From Sinorhizobium sp. RAC02 (lineage in GTDB: Bacteria; Pseudomonadota; Alphaproteobacteria; Rhizobiales; Rhizobiaceae): 64,000 bases of DNA. The first letter of the stretch is position 1. Each line of letters starts with the position of its first letter. Below, piece by piece: positions 33,877-42,732 of the stretch. Both the position numbers and the translations under genes were made by a program. Under the pieces are notes generated by a model. That model saw only the letters and a program-made list of their open reading frames with translations, searched no databases and had not been told where the DNA came from. The stretch spans positions 124,001-188,000 of the forward strand of contig NZ_CP016452.1 in assembly GCF_001713395.1 (NCBI RefSeq), read 5' to 3'.

Positions 33877-34274
33877 GTTCGACTTCCGCTAAGATGCTCG
33901 GCGCTTATTAAAATCGATGGCGCTCGCCATCCAGGGAAGAGCCACTTTGATCATATATTTGCCTTTCTAAAAACTTCAATGATCCCTGTGGAGGGTGCAA
34001 ACATGACCCTCGCATTATGAGGAAACCAGTTGCGGTAACCGGATTAGTTTTTCCCACGGATTAAAGGGAGGCGCCTGTGGGATAGTGCCGTAGAAAACTA
34101 AAAGTTGACGCCTCGACCCATGATGCCTATAAGATGAGTTATCGATTTTTTCTTGCCGAGCTTTGGTTACCACGCGACTAGCACCGCGTTTTGAACGAAC
34201 CCTCCCTTTAAAACGATCGTTATCATCATCCGCAATGCGTTGCGGTCGTCTATATTGCTATGAAAGGGTTCATC
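33877..34274. other. Divergent promoter region, no gene
   Basis: This AT-richer 398-base gap lies between the KaiC-like gene and the cold-shock gene. The last 80 bases form the csp leader. Short complementary stretches exist but no named element was recognised. Confidence 0.35.
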
Positions 34275-34484
34275 ATGACCACTGGCACCGTAAAATGGTT
34301 TAATTCCACGAAGGGCTTCGGCTTCATTCAGCCTGACAACGGCGGCGCTGACGCCTTCGTTCACATCTCTGCCGTCGAGCGTGCTGGAATGCGCGAAATC
34401 GTCGAAGGCCAGAAGATCGGTTTCGACCTTGAGCGCGACAACAAGTCGGGCAAGATGTCTGCCTGCAACCTGCAAGCTGTATAA
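34275..34484 (+). CDS. Cold-shock domain protein (CspA family)
   Basis: The 69 residues start MTTGTVKWFNSTKGFGFI and contain RNP1 (KGFGFIQP) and RNP2 (AFVHISAV), followed by a basic end with KSGKMSACNL. This resembles the rhizobial CspA type. The start at 34275 follows an AAAGGG site. An intrinsic terminator ends the transcript at 34545-34574. Confidence 0.94.
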   Translation: MTTGTVKWFNSTKGFGFIQPDNGGADAFVHISAVERAGMREIVEGQKIGFDLERDNKSGKMSACNLQAV

Positions 34485-34544
34485 TCGGTAACTGCTTTCC
34501 TTTGACCACGGATGTACTGGCACTGTCGAAAGCAATTACCAACC

Positions 34545-34574
34545 GAGGTCAGGCAGATTGCCTGGCCTTTTTTT
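34545..34574 (+). terminator. Intrinsic terminator of the cold-shock gene
   Basis: AGGTCAGGCA (34546-34555) pairs with TGCCTGGCCT (34559-34568) around a three-base loop, with one G-T pair, and a run of seven T residues follows. This is a textbook Rho-independent terminator 60 bases after the csp stop. Confidence 0.85.
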
Positions 34575-34911
34575 GTGCCTGACACCCACGGCCACACGCC
34601 TGCGGCAAGACCTGCCAGAAATCACGAGTGATCCAATTACCGAGAAAACCAGTGAACTTCAGGCCATCAACACAGCATGGCAAATTGCGATCCAGGAAAT
34701 TCTGAGGATGGTCGTTCGCGACCTCTATAGATCCGGCGACGAGGCTTCGTTTCACGGTCATATCAAGCGGATCGAAGAGGCTGCCGTCGACAGTATTTAC
34801 ACCGGGCTGATGCTGCGGGGGACCGACGAGTGGACCGAAGTCCTCGTCAAAGAGAAGGCGAGCAATTTCGTCACAAGCCTTCTTACATCGTTCACATACG
34901 ATCGGGTCTGA
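34558..34911 (+). CDS. Hypothetical soluble protein, start uncertain
   Basis: The protein-like part begins around residue 22 with ITSDPITEKTSELQAINTAW and continues as a helical domain to TSLLTSFTYDRV. No ATG lies upstream; the frame begins at a TTG inside the csp terminator, so a non-ATG start between 34573 and 34640 or a start at the ATG near 34708 is more likely. No family, signal peptide or membrane segment is seen. Confidence 0.5.
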   Translation: MPGLFLCLTPTATRLRQDLPEITSDPITEKTSELQAINTAWQIAIQEILRMVVRDLYRSGDEASFHGHIKRIEEAAVDSIYTGLMLRGTDEWTEVLVKEKASNFVTSLLTSFTYDRV

Positions 34912-35218
34912 AGCGCCTCACCTTCGCATCTTCGCAATTGCCGATCAGGGCTGAACAACCATGCGCCCATATGTCCGCGCTTTACCGGGTGTCCAAGCAT
35001 GGAAGCGCCGCTGCAAACGGCGCGGTCTGCCACGCCCCCCGCCACGGCCCACCTGACAGTCTTCAACGCAATCAAATCGCTAAGTCCCACCCGAGTTGGT
35101 GCGCTAACACCATGTAGCAAATGGGCTTTACGCCTGAAACGTATAAATTTTCAGCCTTGATATGCGTTGACTTGCTGGCCGGAATTCTTCAAATAAAAGG
35201 GAGGCGCGAGGGGTTTCA
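34912..35218. other. Intergenic region, nothing recognised
   Basis: This 307-base gap precedes the HWE kinase gene at 35219, whose ribosome site AAGGGAGG lies at its end. No repeats, hairpins with T-runs or protein-like frames were found. Confidence 0.35.
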
Positions 35219-36664
35219 ATGCACAATCACGGTCCGGCCACCCCCGATCACGGCTCGATGGCTGACATTATTCGCAACCACGACTGGGCAAGCACTAGCC
35301 TCGGACCGATGTCGTCGTGGCCGCCTCAATTGAAGTGTGCGGTTGACATCGCAATTCCGTCGGGCGCGCAGATCGTGATGTTTTGCGGGGATGACTTCAT
35401 CGCCATTTATAATGATGCATACGCCCCATCGATCGGAACCAAGCACCCGAGAGCCTTAGGGAGACCGGCGAAAGAAAACTGGGCCGAACTTTGGGACGAC
35501 CTGGAACCGCTTCTCCTCAGGGTGCGTGAGGCCGGCGACACAGTTGTCGCCAAGGATCGGCCCTTTTATATCGAGCGGCATGGCGTGCCGGAAACCGTCT
35601 ATTTCGACATTTCCTACTCGCCCATTTCTAACGAACAGGGTCATGTTCTCGCCGTGCTCTGCATCGTCAATGAAACGACGGAACGGGTTGGCTACGAGGC
35701 AAAACTCAAGCGCCTGGCGTCAATCATCGCCTCGTCGGAAGATGCGATCCTCGGTATTGACCTCGCCATGACGGTTACCGATTGGAACAGTGGCGCCGAA
35801 AAGCTCTATGGATTTTGCGCCGAGGAAATCGTGGGTAGGCCTGTCACCCTCCTCGTTCCAGACGACCGCATCGACGAGGAGGCTCGCATCATCGCCCGCA
35901 TCAAGGCGGGAGAACGGGTGGAAACCCATGAGACCGTCCGGCGACATAGCAGCGGACGGCTCCTGGACGTTTCTTTGACTGTCTCACCAATCTATGACGC
36001 CGATGGCAAAATCGTCGGGGCTTCAAAAATTGCCCGCGATATTACAGCCCGAAAAGAAGCTGAGCGCGTTCAGGACCTCCTGGTCGGCGAACTGAACCAC
36101 CGTGTCAAGAACGTCCTTGCGACGGTCGCCGCGATCGCTCGTCAGACGTTTGCCGGCTTGCCGGACGTCGAACCAGCAAGGACAACCTTTGACGCCCGCT
36201 TACAAAGCCTGGCCAGAGCGCACGACCTGCTGACGAAAGGGAGTTGGAAAGCAGCCAGCCTTCGCGCGGCGGTCAGCGAGGCGCTGTCTCCCTATCCGCC
36301 CGAACAATTCGAGATCAGCGGGCCCAATGTCGACGTCTCCCCCAAGGCAGTGGTCGCCCTAACACTAATATTGCACGAGCTTGCCACGAATGCCGCAAAA
36401 TATGGTGCCTTGGGAGTGAACTCCGGAAAGGTGACAGTGTCGTGGAACGTATCAGAAGCGCAACTTACTCTGTCGTGGAAAGAAACCGGAGGGCCACAAG
36501 TCATGCCGCCCAGCCGTAAAGGCTTTGGATCCCGGTTGATCGAAGCCCTGTCATCTGGCCATCTTCGGGGCAACGTCGATCTCAACTACGATGTTCTGGG
36601 CGTAAACTGCATGATCGGCGCGCCGCTCGACACGGAATGGAGCGACCACGACCATATTCATTAA
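35219..36664 (+). CDS. PAS-PAS HWE-family sensor histidine kinase
   Basis: This 481-residue soluble kinase has an N-terminal PAS-like domain (about 35-150, with DFIAIYNDAYAP), a second PAS with PAC (about 160-280, with VTDWNSGAEKLYGF), then the HWE core: histidine box LLVGELNHRVKNVLATVAAI, N-box LHELATNAAKYGALG and a G-box KGFGSRLIEALSS. The PAS domains would sense light, redox or a small molecule. It faces two single-domain receivers at 36693-37461 on the other strand, its likely partners. Confidence 0.92.
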   Translation: MHNHGPATPDHGSMADIIRNHDWASTSLGPMSSWPPQLKCAVDIAIPSGAQIVMFCGDDFIAIYNDAYAPSIGTKHPRALGRPAKENWAELWDDLEPLLLRVREAGDTVVAKDRPFYIERHGVPETVYFDISYSPISNEQGHVLAVLCIVNETTERVGYEAKLKRLASIIASSEDAILGIDLAMTVTDWNSGAEKLYGFCAEEIVGRPVTLLVPDDRIDEEARIIARIKAGERVETHETVRRHSSGRLLDVSLTVSPIYDADGKIVGASKIARDITARKEAERVQDLLVGELNHRVKNVLATVAAIARQTFAGLPDVEPARTTFDARLQSLARAHDLLTKGSWKAASLRAAVSEALSPYPPEQFEISGPNVDVSPKAVVALTLILHELATNAAKYGALGVNSGKVTVSWNVSEAQLTLSWKETGGPQVMPPSRKGFGSRLIEALSSGHLRGNVDLNYDVLGVNCMIGAPLDTEWSDHDHIH

Positions 36665-36692
36665 CGGATCTGATGCTATGGCAGTTGCACCG

Positions 36693-37064
36693 TCAGGATC
36701 GTCGCAATCGCTTGATGCGCTCGACAAGCTGCTGGGGATGGTAGGGGTGGTCCAGCGGACCATCTTCGCAAAGGTCGCCCGCAATCTTGGCCGTTCTCTC
36801 GGCCGAGTGTGTCACCACCACCCTGAGATCTGGCCGAATTTCTCTGGCTTTGGCGGAAAGCTGAAACCCGGACTCATCCCGTAATGCTATGTCTGTTACC
36901 AAAATTTCGATATCTTGATGGGACAGAGCAGTGATTGCCTCTGCGACATCAGTCGCCTCAATAACCCGGTATCCGCAGTCCCTCAAATATTGACCAACTG
37001 TCGAGCGCTGTAAAGGATCGGCATCGACAAGTAGGATCGTTTCGTATGCTGGTGTGTCAGTCAT
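36693..37064 (-). CDS. Receiver-domain protein with atypical lysine site
   Basis: This 123-residue receiver has an acidic pair (ILLVDADPL) and a candidate phospho-acceptor in LVTDIALRD. The position of the invariant lysine reads GPLDHPYHPQQ, with histidine in place of lysine in the usual K-P-Y context, and the switch region is THSAER. Phosphorylation switching may therefore be altered. The gene overlaps the end of the second receiver gene at 37057. Confidence 0.82.
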   Translation of the reverse strand: MTDTPAYETILLVDADPLQRSTVGQYLRDCGYRVIEATDVAEAITALSHQDIEILVTDIALRDESGFQLSAKAREIRPDLRVVVTHSAERTAKIAGDLCEDGPLDHPYHPQQLVERIKRLRRS

Positions 37065-37461
37065 CGATGTTGCCTGCCAGCGGAGATAACGCGCTTGCGA
37101 TGTTTAGAATCGGCTTTTGCAGAAACAGGTCAAACAAGTGCCGCTCATCGTCGGATGGTCGATGCTGGCCGGACATCACGGCAACCTTGATGTGACGATA
37201 AGACTGTTTCACCATCCTTGCCAGGTCCAGGCCCGTATGGGCACCGGGCATATGAACATCGGTCAGCACCACTTCGAACTGTTCGTCGCGCGCCAGCACG
37301 GCAAGGGCATCATCCGCCGTTCCAGTTTCCACGACTTCCCAACCTTGCTCACGGAGGGTGTCTGCAACGTCCAAGCGGATAAGGATTTCATCTTCGGCGA
37401 TCAACACGCGTCGCCTTGACGCCGAAGCTTGAGCGAGGTTCAAATTGTCTGCCGAAATCAC
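37057..37461 (-). CDS. Single-domain response regulator
   Basis: This protein has 134 residues with a canonical receiver: VLIAEDEILIRLDVADTL, phospho-acceptor in VVLTDVHMPG, switch serine in VAVMSGQH and lysine in LFLQKPI. A GTG start at 37461 is preferred because AGAGGGG lies about six bases upstream; a longer frame from 37503 lacks a ribosome site. It overlaps the atypical receiver gene, so the two are made together. Confidence 0.85.
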   Translation of the reverse strand: MISADNLNLAQASASRRRVLIAEDEILIRLDVADTLREQGWEVVETGTADDALAVLARDEQFEVVLTDVHMPGAHTGLDLARMVKQSYRHIKVAVMSGQHRPSDDERHLFDLFLQKPILNIASALSPLAGNIDD

Positions 37462-37677
37462 TATCGCCCCTCTTACGCGCGAACGGTTACACGACTCAAC
37501 CAAATAATGCGCAGGGCCCGAAATTGTTCCCTTGCTGCTTTATTAGATCATCGCAAAACAGCGGTGTAAGATTTTAGAATCCTAGTGTGTATCCCGACAA
37601 GTGGACGCTTGAACTGGGAGGCCCGTTTCCTTCGACCGAGGCAGAATGCCGCCGAGCCAACGCGAAACATCTCAGGC

Positions 37678-37947
37678 TCAGCGCCGATCGAGTTCGATAA
37701 GGGCTGACTGGACCTCATCGATCGGGACAGGCTCTGGCGTTCCGGGCAATTGCCGAAGCGTCGGTTTCGAGTCGACCGCATAGAAACCGGATGCCCATGC
37801 GGCAAGAATCGCCCGTTTGTCATCGATTGACAGGGATGGGGCTTTCACCACATCGATCGGCCGTCGAAGCTGCATGCCTCGCATCAGAACTGTCGGTCCC
37901 ATCGCCACTGCACTGTCGACCAACTGCTGCAACCTGATGTCTTTCAT
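37678..37947 (-). CDS. Small hypothetical protein in the Hsp20 operon
   Basis: This 89-residue protein starts MKDIRLQQLVDSAVAMGPTV, with RPIDVVKAPSLSIDDKRAIL in the middle and an acidic helix at the end. A GAGG site precedes it. It is soluble. It lies nine bases downstream of the DUF982 gene and so belongs to the heat-shock operon. The ALSxxDKRAILAAWAS pattern is common in rhizobial small proteins, but no function is known. Confidence 0.65.
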   Translation of the reverse strand: MKDIRLQQLVDSAVAMGPTVLMRGMQLRRPIDVVKAPSLSIDDKRAILAAWASGFYAVDSKPTLRQLPGTPEPVPIDEVQSALIELDRR

Positions 37948-37956
37948 TCAACGACC

Positions 37957-38256
37957 TCACTGCGCGTGGGGACCACTGTCGTCCCGCATGCGGGAACCCG
38001 TGATCGCGGGCGTTTCAGGGGCAAGAATCTTATGCTTTTCCGCGAAGGCTGCGAACAGGCCGCGCGCCGTCTCGGCTTCGATTTCACCGCCAAGCGCCGC
38101 CTGACATGCTTTCAGGGCAATGGTGTGTGCCGTGTCTCTGAACGAGGTCGGCCACTCGACAAGGTGTCGGTAGGCGTCCATGACGCTTTGAACTTCCGCA
38201 GGGAAACCCAAACCGACGAGAATGGTGACAGGTTTTCTGAACATATCGGGTTTCAT
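37957..38256 (-). CDS. DUF982 family protein
   Basis: This 99-residue soluble protein has the DUF982 pattern: VTILVGLGFPAEVQSVMDAY at the N-terminus, a conserved tryptophan in EWPTSFRDTAHTIALKACQA, and ETARGLFAAFAEKHKIL near the end. Members are small rhizobial proteins of unknown function. GGAAGGAGAG lies upstream. It is the second gene of the Hsp20 operon. Another family member is at 53831. Confidence 0.8.
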   Translation of the reverse strand: MKPDMFRKPVTILVGLGFPAEVQSVMDAYRHLVEWPTSFRDTAHTIALKACQAALGGEIEAETARGLFAAFAEKHKILAPETPAITGSRMRDDSGPHAQ

Positions 38257-38333
38257 TGCTCTCTCCTTCCCAACCCGGAATGTTGACGGGCGCCGTCCCG
38301 ACGGCGCCCTGATTTAGTGGATAGGCTTAGATA

Positions 38334-38807
38334 TCAAGCCGCCTTTTGCGCCTCGATCTGCGTTGGAGCAACCGAGGTCAAAGTAGGTGTGCTCTGGATC
38401 GTGATCTTCCGCGGCTTCAATGCCTCGGGGATTTCACGAACAAGCTCGATCGACAGGAGACCGTTGCTCAGATCCGCGCCATTCACCCTGACATGGTCGG
38501 CTAGTTCGAACCGGTGTTCAAACGGACGGCCAGCAATGCCGCGATGTAGGTAGCCATCCGTTGGGGTCTCCTGCTTCTTGCCGGTAACAGTCAGCAGATT
38601 GGACTGGAAACTGATGTCGAGGTCGTCCTGGGCAAAGCCCGCCACCGCGATCGAGATCCGGTAGGTGTCGTCACCGGTTTTGACGATGTCGTAGGGTGGC
38701 CAGTCGTTGGTCGAGCGGGCGCGCTGTGCATTTTCCAGGAGACTGAATACCCGGTCGAAGCCGACGCTCGAGCGGTAGAGAGGTGCGTAATCGTAAGATG
38801 TTGCCAT
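38334..38807 (-). CDS. Small heat-shock protein, Hsp20/IbpA family
   Basis: This 157-residue chaperone has an N-terminal arm (TSYDYAPLYRSSVGFDRVFS), a central alpha-crystallin domain (about 35-125, with YRISIAVAGFAQDDLDISFQ and GRPFEHRFELADHV) and a C-terminal tail that includes the IxI-like motif KPRKITIQ. It binds unfolding proteins until ATP-dependent chaperones act. The ATG at 38807 was chosen over 38813 because the AAGGAGG site is properly spaced from it. Expression is set by the RpoH-like promoter and ROSE thermosensor upstream. Confidence 0.93.
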   Translation of the reverse strand: MATSYDYAPLYRSSVGFDRVFSLLENAQRARSTNDWPPYDIVKTGDDTYRISIAVAGFAQDDLDISFQSNLLTVTGKKQETPTDGYLHRGIAGRPFEHRFELADHVRVNGADLSNGLLSIELVREIPEALKPRKITIQSTPTLTSVAPTQIEAQKAA

Positions 38808-38893
38808 AGCCATATCCTCCTTGAAGCAACATGGGTACGGGAATGCCACACGTAGCGCTCCCGGCGATGCCAGCCCGTTATCAGCGGCTGGCG
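38808..38893 (-). promoter_or_regulatory. ROSE-type RNA thermosensor in the hsp20 leader
   Basis: Reading toward the gene: a hairpin GCCAGCC/GGCTGGC at 38869-38892, a second with arms CGGGA/TCCCG at 38838-38863, and then TTGCTTCAAGGAGG at 38816-38829. In ROSE elements of rhizobial small heat-shock genes a U(U/C)GCU motif pairs with the Shine-Dalgarno sequence and melts on warming; that motif is present four bases before the AAGGAGG here. The leader length of about 85 bases also fits. Confidence 0.78.
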
Positions 38894-38900
38894 ACACTCG

Positions 38901-38928
38901 ATTTGGTTTTGCCGAATTCGGATTCAAG
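38901..38928 (-). promoter_or_regulatory. RpoH-like heat-shock promoter
   Basis: Toward the hsp20 gene, CTTGAA (38928-38923) and CCAAAT (38906-38901) are separated by 16 bases. The alphaproteobacterial RpoH consensus is about CTTGAA-N17-CCANAT, so this is a near match one base short in spacing. Transcription would start about 85 bases before the coding start, just ahead of the ROSE hairpins. Confidence 0.65.
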
Positions 38929-39191
38929 ATCCGCGACAGAAAAAATGTGCCTCCCTTTCGAGGCCATACCAGCGCGTCAGAATTTGGCTTGTGTTCTTCA
39001 GCATTCTATCCGCGTAGCGAGGTTAAAGGGGCCGATTTTACCGGAAGCGCATTCAGCTCTCAAAGACGCCTGGTCACCCACCGTTCTACGGCAGATAGCC
39101 CTTTCCCCTGCGGCCATAACGATCGCTTGAGGCGAGGTTGTTTCATCGGCTGCCGCGAGCGTTAGAACTAGTCTTGCTTAAAGACCGCAAC

Positions 39192-39482
39192 TTAATGGAC
39201 TGACCGACTGAGAACGCGATGAGGGTTGGCAGCTTTGAATTGCGATATCATGGCGCACGCTTGCTGTAGGACCCGCTCGGCCGCCTCTGGATTGTCACGT
39301 GCAAGATCGTCTGCATTGACCCGTATTGCTTCTGCCATATTCGCAGACATTGCGGCAAAGCGCCCTTCGCCATGGACGAGCGCTTCCCGTGAGGTGGTCT
39401 CAAGCCACCGGGCGAAATCCACGATGATCTCCTCCCTTTCCGGGACGCTCGCACTCTTGATGATTTTGATGTTCTCTTCCAT
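39192..39482 (-). CDS. Small helical hypothetical protein
   Basis: The protein has 96 residues from the ATG at 39482, starting MEENIKIIKSASVPEREEII. Helical segments FARWLETTSREALVHGEGRF and MAEAIRVNADDLARDNPEAA dominate and the end is basic. It looks like a soluble helical bundle, in a style seen in phasin-like or regulatory small proteins, but no family is recognised. It lies upstream of the hsp20 leader on the same strand, without an evident shared promoter. Confidence 0.5.
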   Translation of the reverse strand: MEENIKIIKSASVPEREEIIVDFARWLETTSREALVHGEGRFAAMSANMAEAIRVNADDLARDNPEAAERVLQQACAMISQFKAANPHRVLSRSVH

Positions 39483-39512
39483 TCGGGTCTCACTCCATTC
39501 ACATGTGGTCAC

Positions 39513-40026
39513 GCGACCGGGGTCATCGAGCCTCGATCGCCTGGTGAGCTAGGAAGTGAAAAAATCAAATTCAAGGTTCACTGCAGCTTGAATTCGCCAT
39601 CGACTTGTCGCCATTCATTCAGCGCGATCAGGCGCTGGTGACTGTAGCGAACCGAGGTGCAGCGGCCCGTCGAGGGATGGTCGTGCCGCAACTATGTGTG
39701 CCTATGGTGGGGAGCTTATTGAATGGGTTTAGAGCGACTTGAAATGAACTTAGTCTCACTCTCAGCACCGCGTGCGAATCCGCAATGAGCCTTTGGATTA
39801 GTCTCTCCCAGATAGAGCTATGCATAGGCAGGCCCTCAATCCTAGATCTCTGGTTCAGGCGTCCGGTCCCTTGGGTCGATCCCTACGAGCTAGCAATGGT
39901 GGACAATCCCGTTCGCGCCCAGCCGCTCACTTTCAAGGGTGAGCACCCGCATGTTCGTCCAGGTCGAACATGCCGGTGCTACACGTCACACCTCGAAACC
40001 TGGCATCGGATCAAGGGCCAACGCGA
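39513..40026. other. Intergenic region, no gene recognised
   Basis: Frames on both strands in this 514-base gap have no protein-like character; one plus-strand frame running into the SDR gene is a shadow of it. No hairpin terminator or repeat was found. Confidence 0.35.
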
Positions 40027-40749
40027 TCACCACGGCAGCTTGCCCTTGTCGTTGGCGAAGCTCCCATTGGGAGAACCCGCCCCCTCAGCCGACGCAAGTC
40101 TTACGATAATCTCTGACGCCTCTTCCACGGTTCTATGCCCCTCACCCCCGTTGAAATCTGTCGCGGTGTATCCCGGATCCGCACTATTCACGCGGATTCC
40201 GCTTTCGGCCAGCGCCTTGGCAAAGGCGACGGTCACCGCGTTCAACGCGCTCTTCGAGCTGTTGTAACCCAGCGCGTTGACGCCGTAGAACTCGCTGGTG
40301 GGGTCCGAGAGCGCGCCGAGCGAGCCAAGCTCGCTGCTTACATTGACGACATTGGCTGCCGGAGATGCCCGCAAGAGCGGCAGGAATGCCTGTATAATGC
40401 GTATGGGTGCAAAGACATTGACCTCGTAAACCCGCCGTATGTCGGCCAGTTCCTGCTCCGCTGGGTCGACGAACTGGCCCGGCACGGCGGCATTGTTGAC
40501 CAGCACGTCAAGCCTGCCGTCTTCCAGTCCGACGCGATCGACGGCCGCCGTGACGCTCTCTTCGTCATCCACGGTCAGCGACAGATGGCGGACATCATGA
40601 CCGAGCTCTCTCAGGTTTTTTGCCGCAGCCTCGCCGCGGTCCGTATCCCGCGCGCCCAGCCACACCCTGTAACCAAGCTCCCCCAGGCGGCGGGCGGTCT
40701 CGTAGCCGATGCCCTTGTTTGCCCCCGTGATCAGCGCGTTCTTCGACAT
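40027..40749 (-). CDS. Short-chain dehydrogenase/reductase
   Basis: This 240-residue Rossmann enzyme has the cofactor motif TGANKGIGYETARRL at the N-terminus, NNAAVPGQF after strand 4, the catalytic serine in VVNVSSELG, the YxxxK pair in YNSSKSALNAV and DPGYTATDFNGGEG after strand 6. The ARDTDRGE segment after strand 2 suggests NADP(H) preference. The substrate is not inferable; the form resembles carbonyl-reductase-like SDRs. It is divergent from an AraC-family regulator. Confidence 0.9.
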   Translation of the reverse strand: MSKNALITGANKGIGYETARRLGELGYRVWLGARDTDRGEAAAKNLRELGHDVRHLSLTVDDEESVTAAVDRVGLEDGRLDVLVNNAAVPGQFVDPAEQELADIRRVYEVNVFAPIRIIQAFLPLLRASPAANVVNVSSELGSLGALSDPTSEFYGVNALGYNSSKSALNAVTVAFAKALAESGIRVNSADPGYTATDFNGGEGHRTVEEASEIIVRLASAEGAGSPNGSFANDKGKLPW

Positions 40750-40883
40750 TCGTATTCTCCAGATTGTTTCGACACCAGGAGAATGGGGACCGCACCGTCA
40801 GCGAGCGTGCCGAATTCTGCTGACTTTTTGCCTATTCCTGCCGGACCCTTGCAGTTGACCTGAAGCGGTGCGATCTAAACCGG

Positions 40884-41831
40884 ATGGCTGACACGGTAGA
40901 CGAACTCAAGGCGCTCGTGACGCAACACGCCCGCGGCCCACGCACGGAGACGACGATTTGCGGGGTGTCCCTCCTGCAGTCGCGGACCACGACCGAGCTA
41001 ACGGCGGGCATCACCGAACTGACGATGTGCCTAGTGCTCCAGGGCGAAAAGGATATCTCCTGCGGCGGCAACTCCCTCGTCTACGGCGAAGGTAACTATT
41101 TCGTCGCCACCATCGAAATCCCGGTAGTGGGCCGGATCTCGCGGGCGAGCGGTAGGGAACCTTTTCTCGGAATTGGTTTCAATTTCGATCAGGCCGCGCT
41201 GGCCGAGTTGATTGCCGAGATGCCCGAAAGCGACGATCCCTACCTCATGTGCGGTCTCGGCATCAGTCCGACCCAACCGGAGCTCGCGGACGCTTTTCTC
41301 AGGTTGATCAGGTTACTTGACAGACCTGACGAGATCCATGTGCTTGCGCCAATGTTAAAACGGGAGATCCTGTTCAGGCTCCTTCAAGGACCGCAGGGTA
41401 CCAAGCTTCGCCAGATCGCATATGCTGGAAGCCGCCAGTCAAACCTTCGACGCGCGCTTGGCTGGATGCGCGAGAATTACACGGAGCCTTTCAAGGTCGA
41501 GGACCTGGCCCGGATGGCGGGTATGAGCGTCTCGGTTTTCCACAGACAGTTCAAGGTCGCGACGTCGCTCACACCCATCCAGTACCAAAAGAGCTTCAGG
41601 CTGCATGAAGCGCGCCGTCTGCTGCTCGAAAAGGCCGGGGATGCCGCCGGTGTGGCATTTGCGGTAGGCTACGAGAGCGTTTCCCAATTCAGCAGGGAGT
41701 ATGCGCGGATGTTTGGCGCTCCTCCGGTGAGAGACGTTGGGCGACGGACGACGAAGCAGACGTCCTCTTACACAGATCGTCGAAAAACCGCAGTGGTGGA
41801 GGGGTCGCCCGCTACCCGGCAAGGGAGTTAG
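40884..41831 (+). CDS. AraC-family transcriptional regulator
   Basis: The protein has 315 residues. The N-terminal part (about 20-175) matches the AraC N-terminal type found in SDR-linked regulators, with CLVLQGEKDISCGGNSLVYG. The C-terminal DNA-binding domain has two helix-turn-helix motifs: FKVEDLARMAGMSVSVFHRQ and AGVAFAVGYESVSQFSREYA. It faces the SDR gene with about 130 bases between and probably activates it in response to an aldehyde or ketone-like signal. Confidence 0.9.
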   Translation: MADTVDELKALVTQHARGPRTETTICGVSLLQSRTTTELTAGITELTMCLVLQGEKDISCGGNSLVYGEGNYFVATIEIPVVGRISRASGREPFLGIGFNFDQAALAELIAEMPESDDPYLMCGLGISPTQPELADAFLRLIRLLDRPDEIHVLAPMLKREILFRLLQGPQGTKLRQIAYAGSRQSNLRRALGWMRENYTEPFKVEDLARMAGMSVSVFHRQFKVATSLTPIQYQKSFRLHEARRLLLEKAGDAAGVAFAVGYESVSQFSREYARMFGAPPVRDVGRRTTKQTSSYTDRRKTAVVEGSPATRQGS

Positions 41832-42732
41832 CGGCGCACGGTGCGGTAAAACGCTTTTTAGCGGCGGCGGATAAGCCACCACCCCATGACGAAGGGCGGC
41901 AAACGAGATAATGCCGACCAACAAGCACATCTCGGCTAGTTGAGCATCGCTTTCCATGTGTCGAACCTTTCGCCAGAAGAACGCAATCGATATTGAGAGC
42001 AGTTGGCTGATTTAACCAGCGCGGGCATGTCAATTGTAGGCGCAAAGTGTGACAACGGGCCGAAGACCTCATGGTTTCGGAATTGCGGGCTTCCACTAAT
42101 GACGATCAGCAGTAAACTTTAGTTCTTGTGCTTCGATCCTACTTTGAACGATCATTCCGCACCCCGCTAAGGCCCGGCGGTCGAGTTTCAGCCGCGTTTG
42201 ATCCATTTTTCCGTTTCGCGGTGACCCACAAAATCCGGCGCAGCAAATTGTTCGCAAACGACTTTTCGCGGTCTAAGTGGATTACCGTGAAATGAAAAAA
42301 TGGGTCAAATTCAGACGGTAATCAACACTCAGGGTTAGACTCGAGAATGCGCTTTACGGAAAATTCCCACGTTGGTGAGAAACGCAGTTTTTGTGGTGGA
42401 GGCCCAGACTGCGGGCATGGCCTTTGAGCGGATCCGAACTGCGACCCACGCCAAATCGTCCGAAGCGATGAATGTGCCGCCTCTTGAATGGCTTGCACCA
42501 ACCAACCAACAGACCCGCTCCGGCCGGTCTTGGAATTAATCGAAATGATATTTTCCGGGCCTCGGGGTCTTCGGAACTAGCGGGCGAACAGTGAGGCCGA
42601 GTGAAGCCCCAATCGAGCCGCAAGCCTGGAGACGGCCAGCGCGAGGACAGAATAAGCAAGCGAACTGGCAGCAGGAAACAAAACATGCAAAAGCCCGTTA
42701 GGAGACCATTCAAAACAAATGAAAGGTCACCG
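41832..42732. other. Long intergenic region without a recognised gene
   Basis: About 900 bases follow the AraC gene with no protein-like frame. A stretch near 42421-42440 (CCTTTGAGCGGATCCGAACT) has the look of a very degraded tRNA T-arm. The last 130 bases lead into the amylase gene, and a 44-codon extension of its frame is probably untranslated. Confidence 0.35.

Noticed and set aside
39785..40267. Plus-strand frame of 160 codons before the SDR gene
   Set aside because: Its second half is antisense to the SDR gene and its first half has no recognisable protein features.
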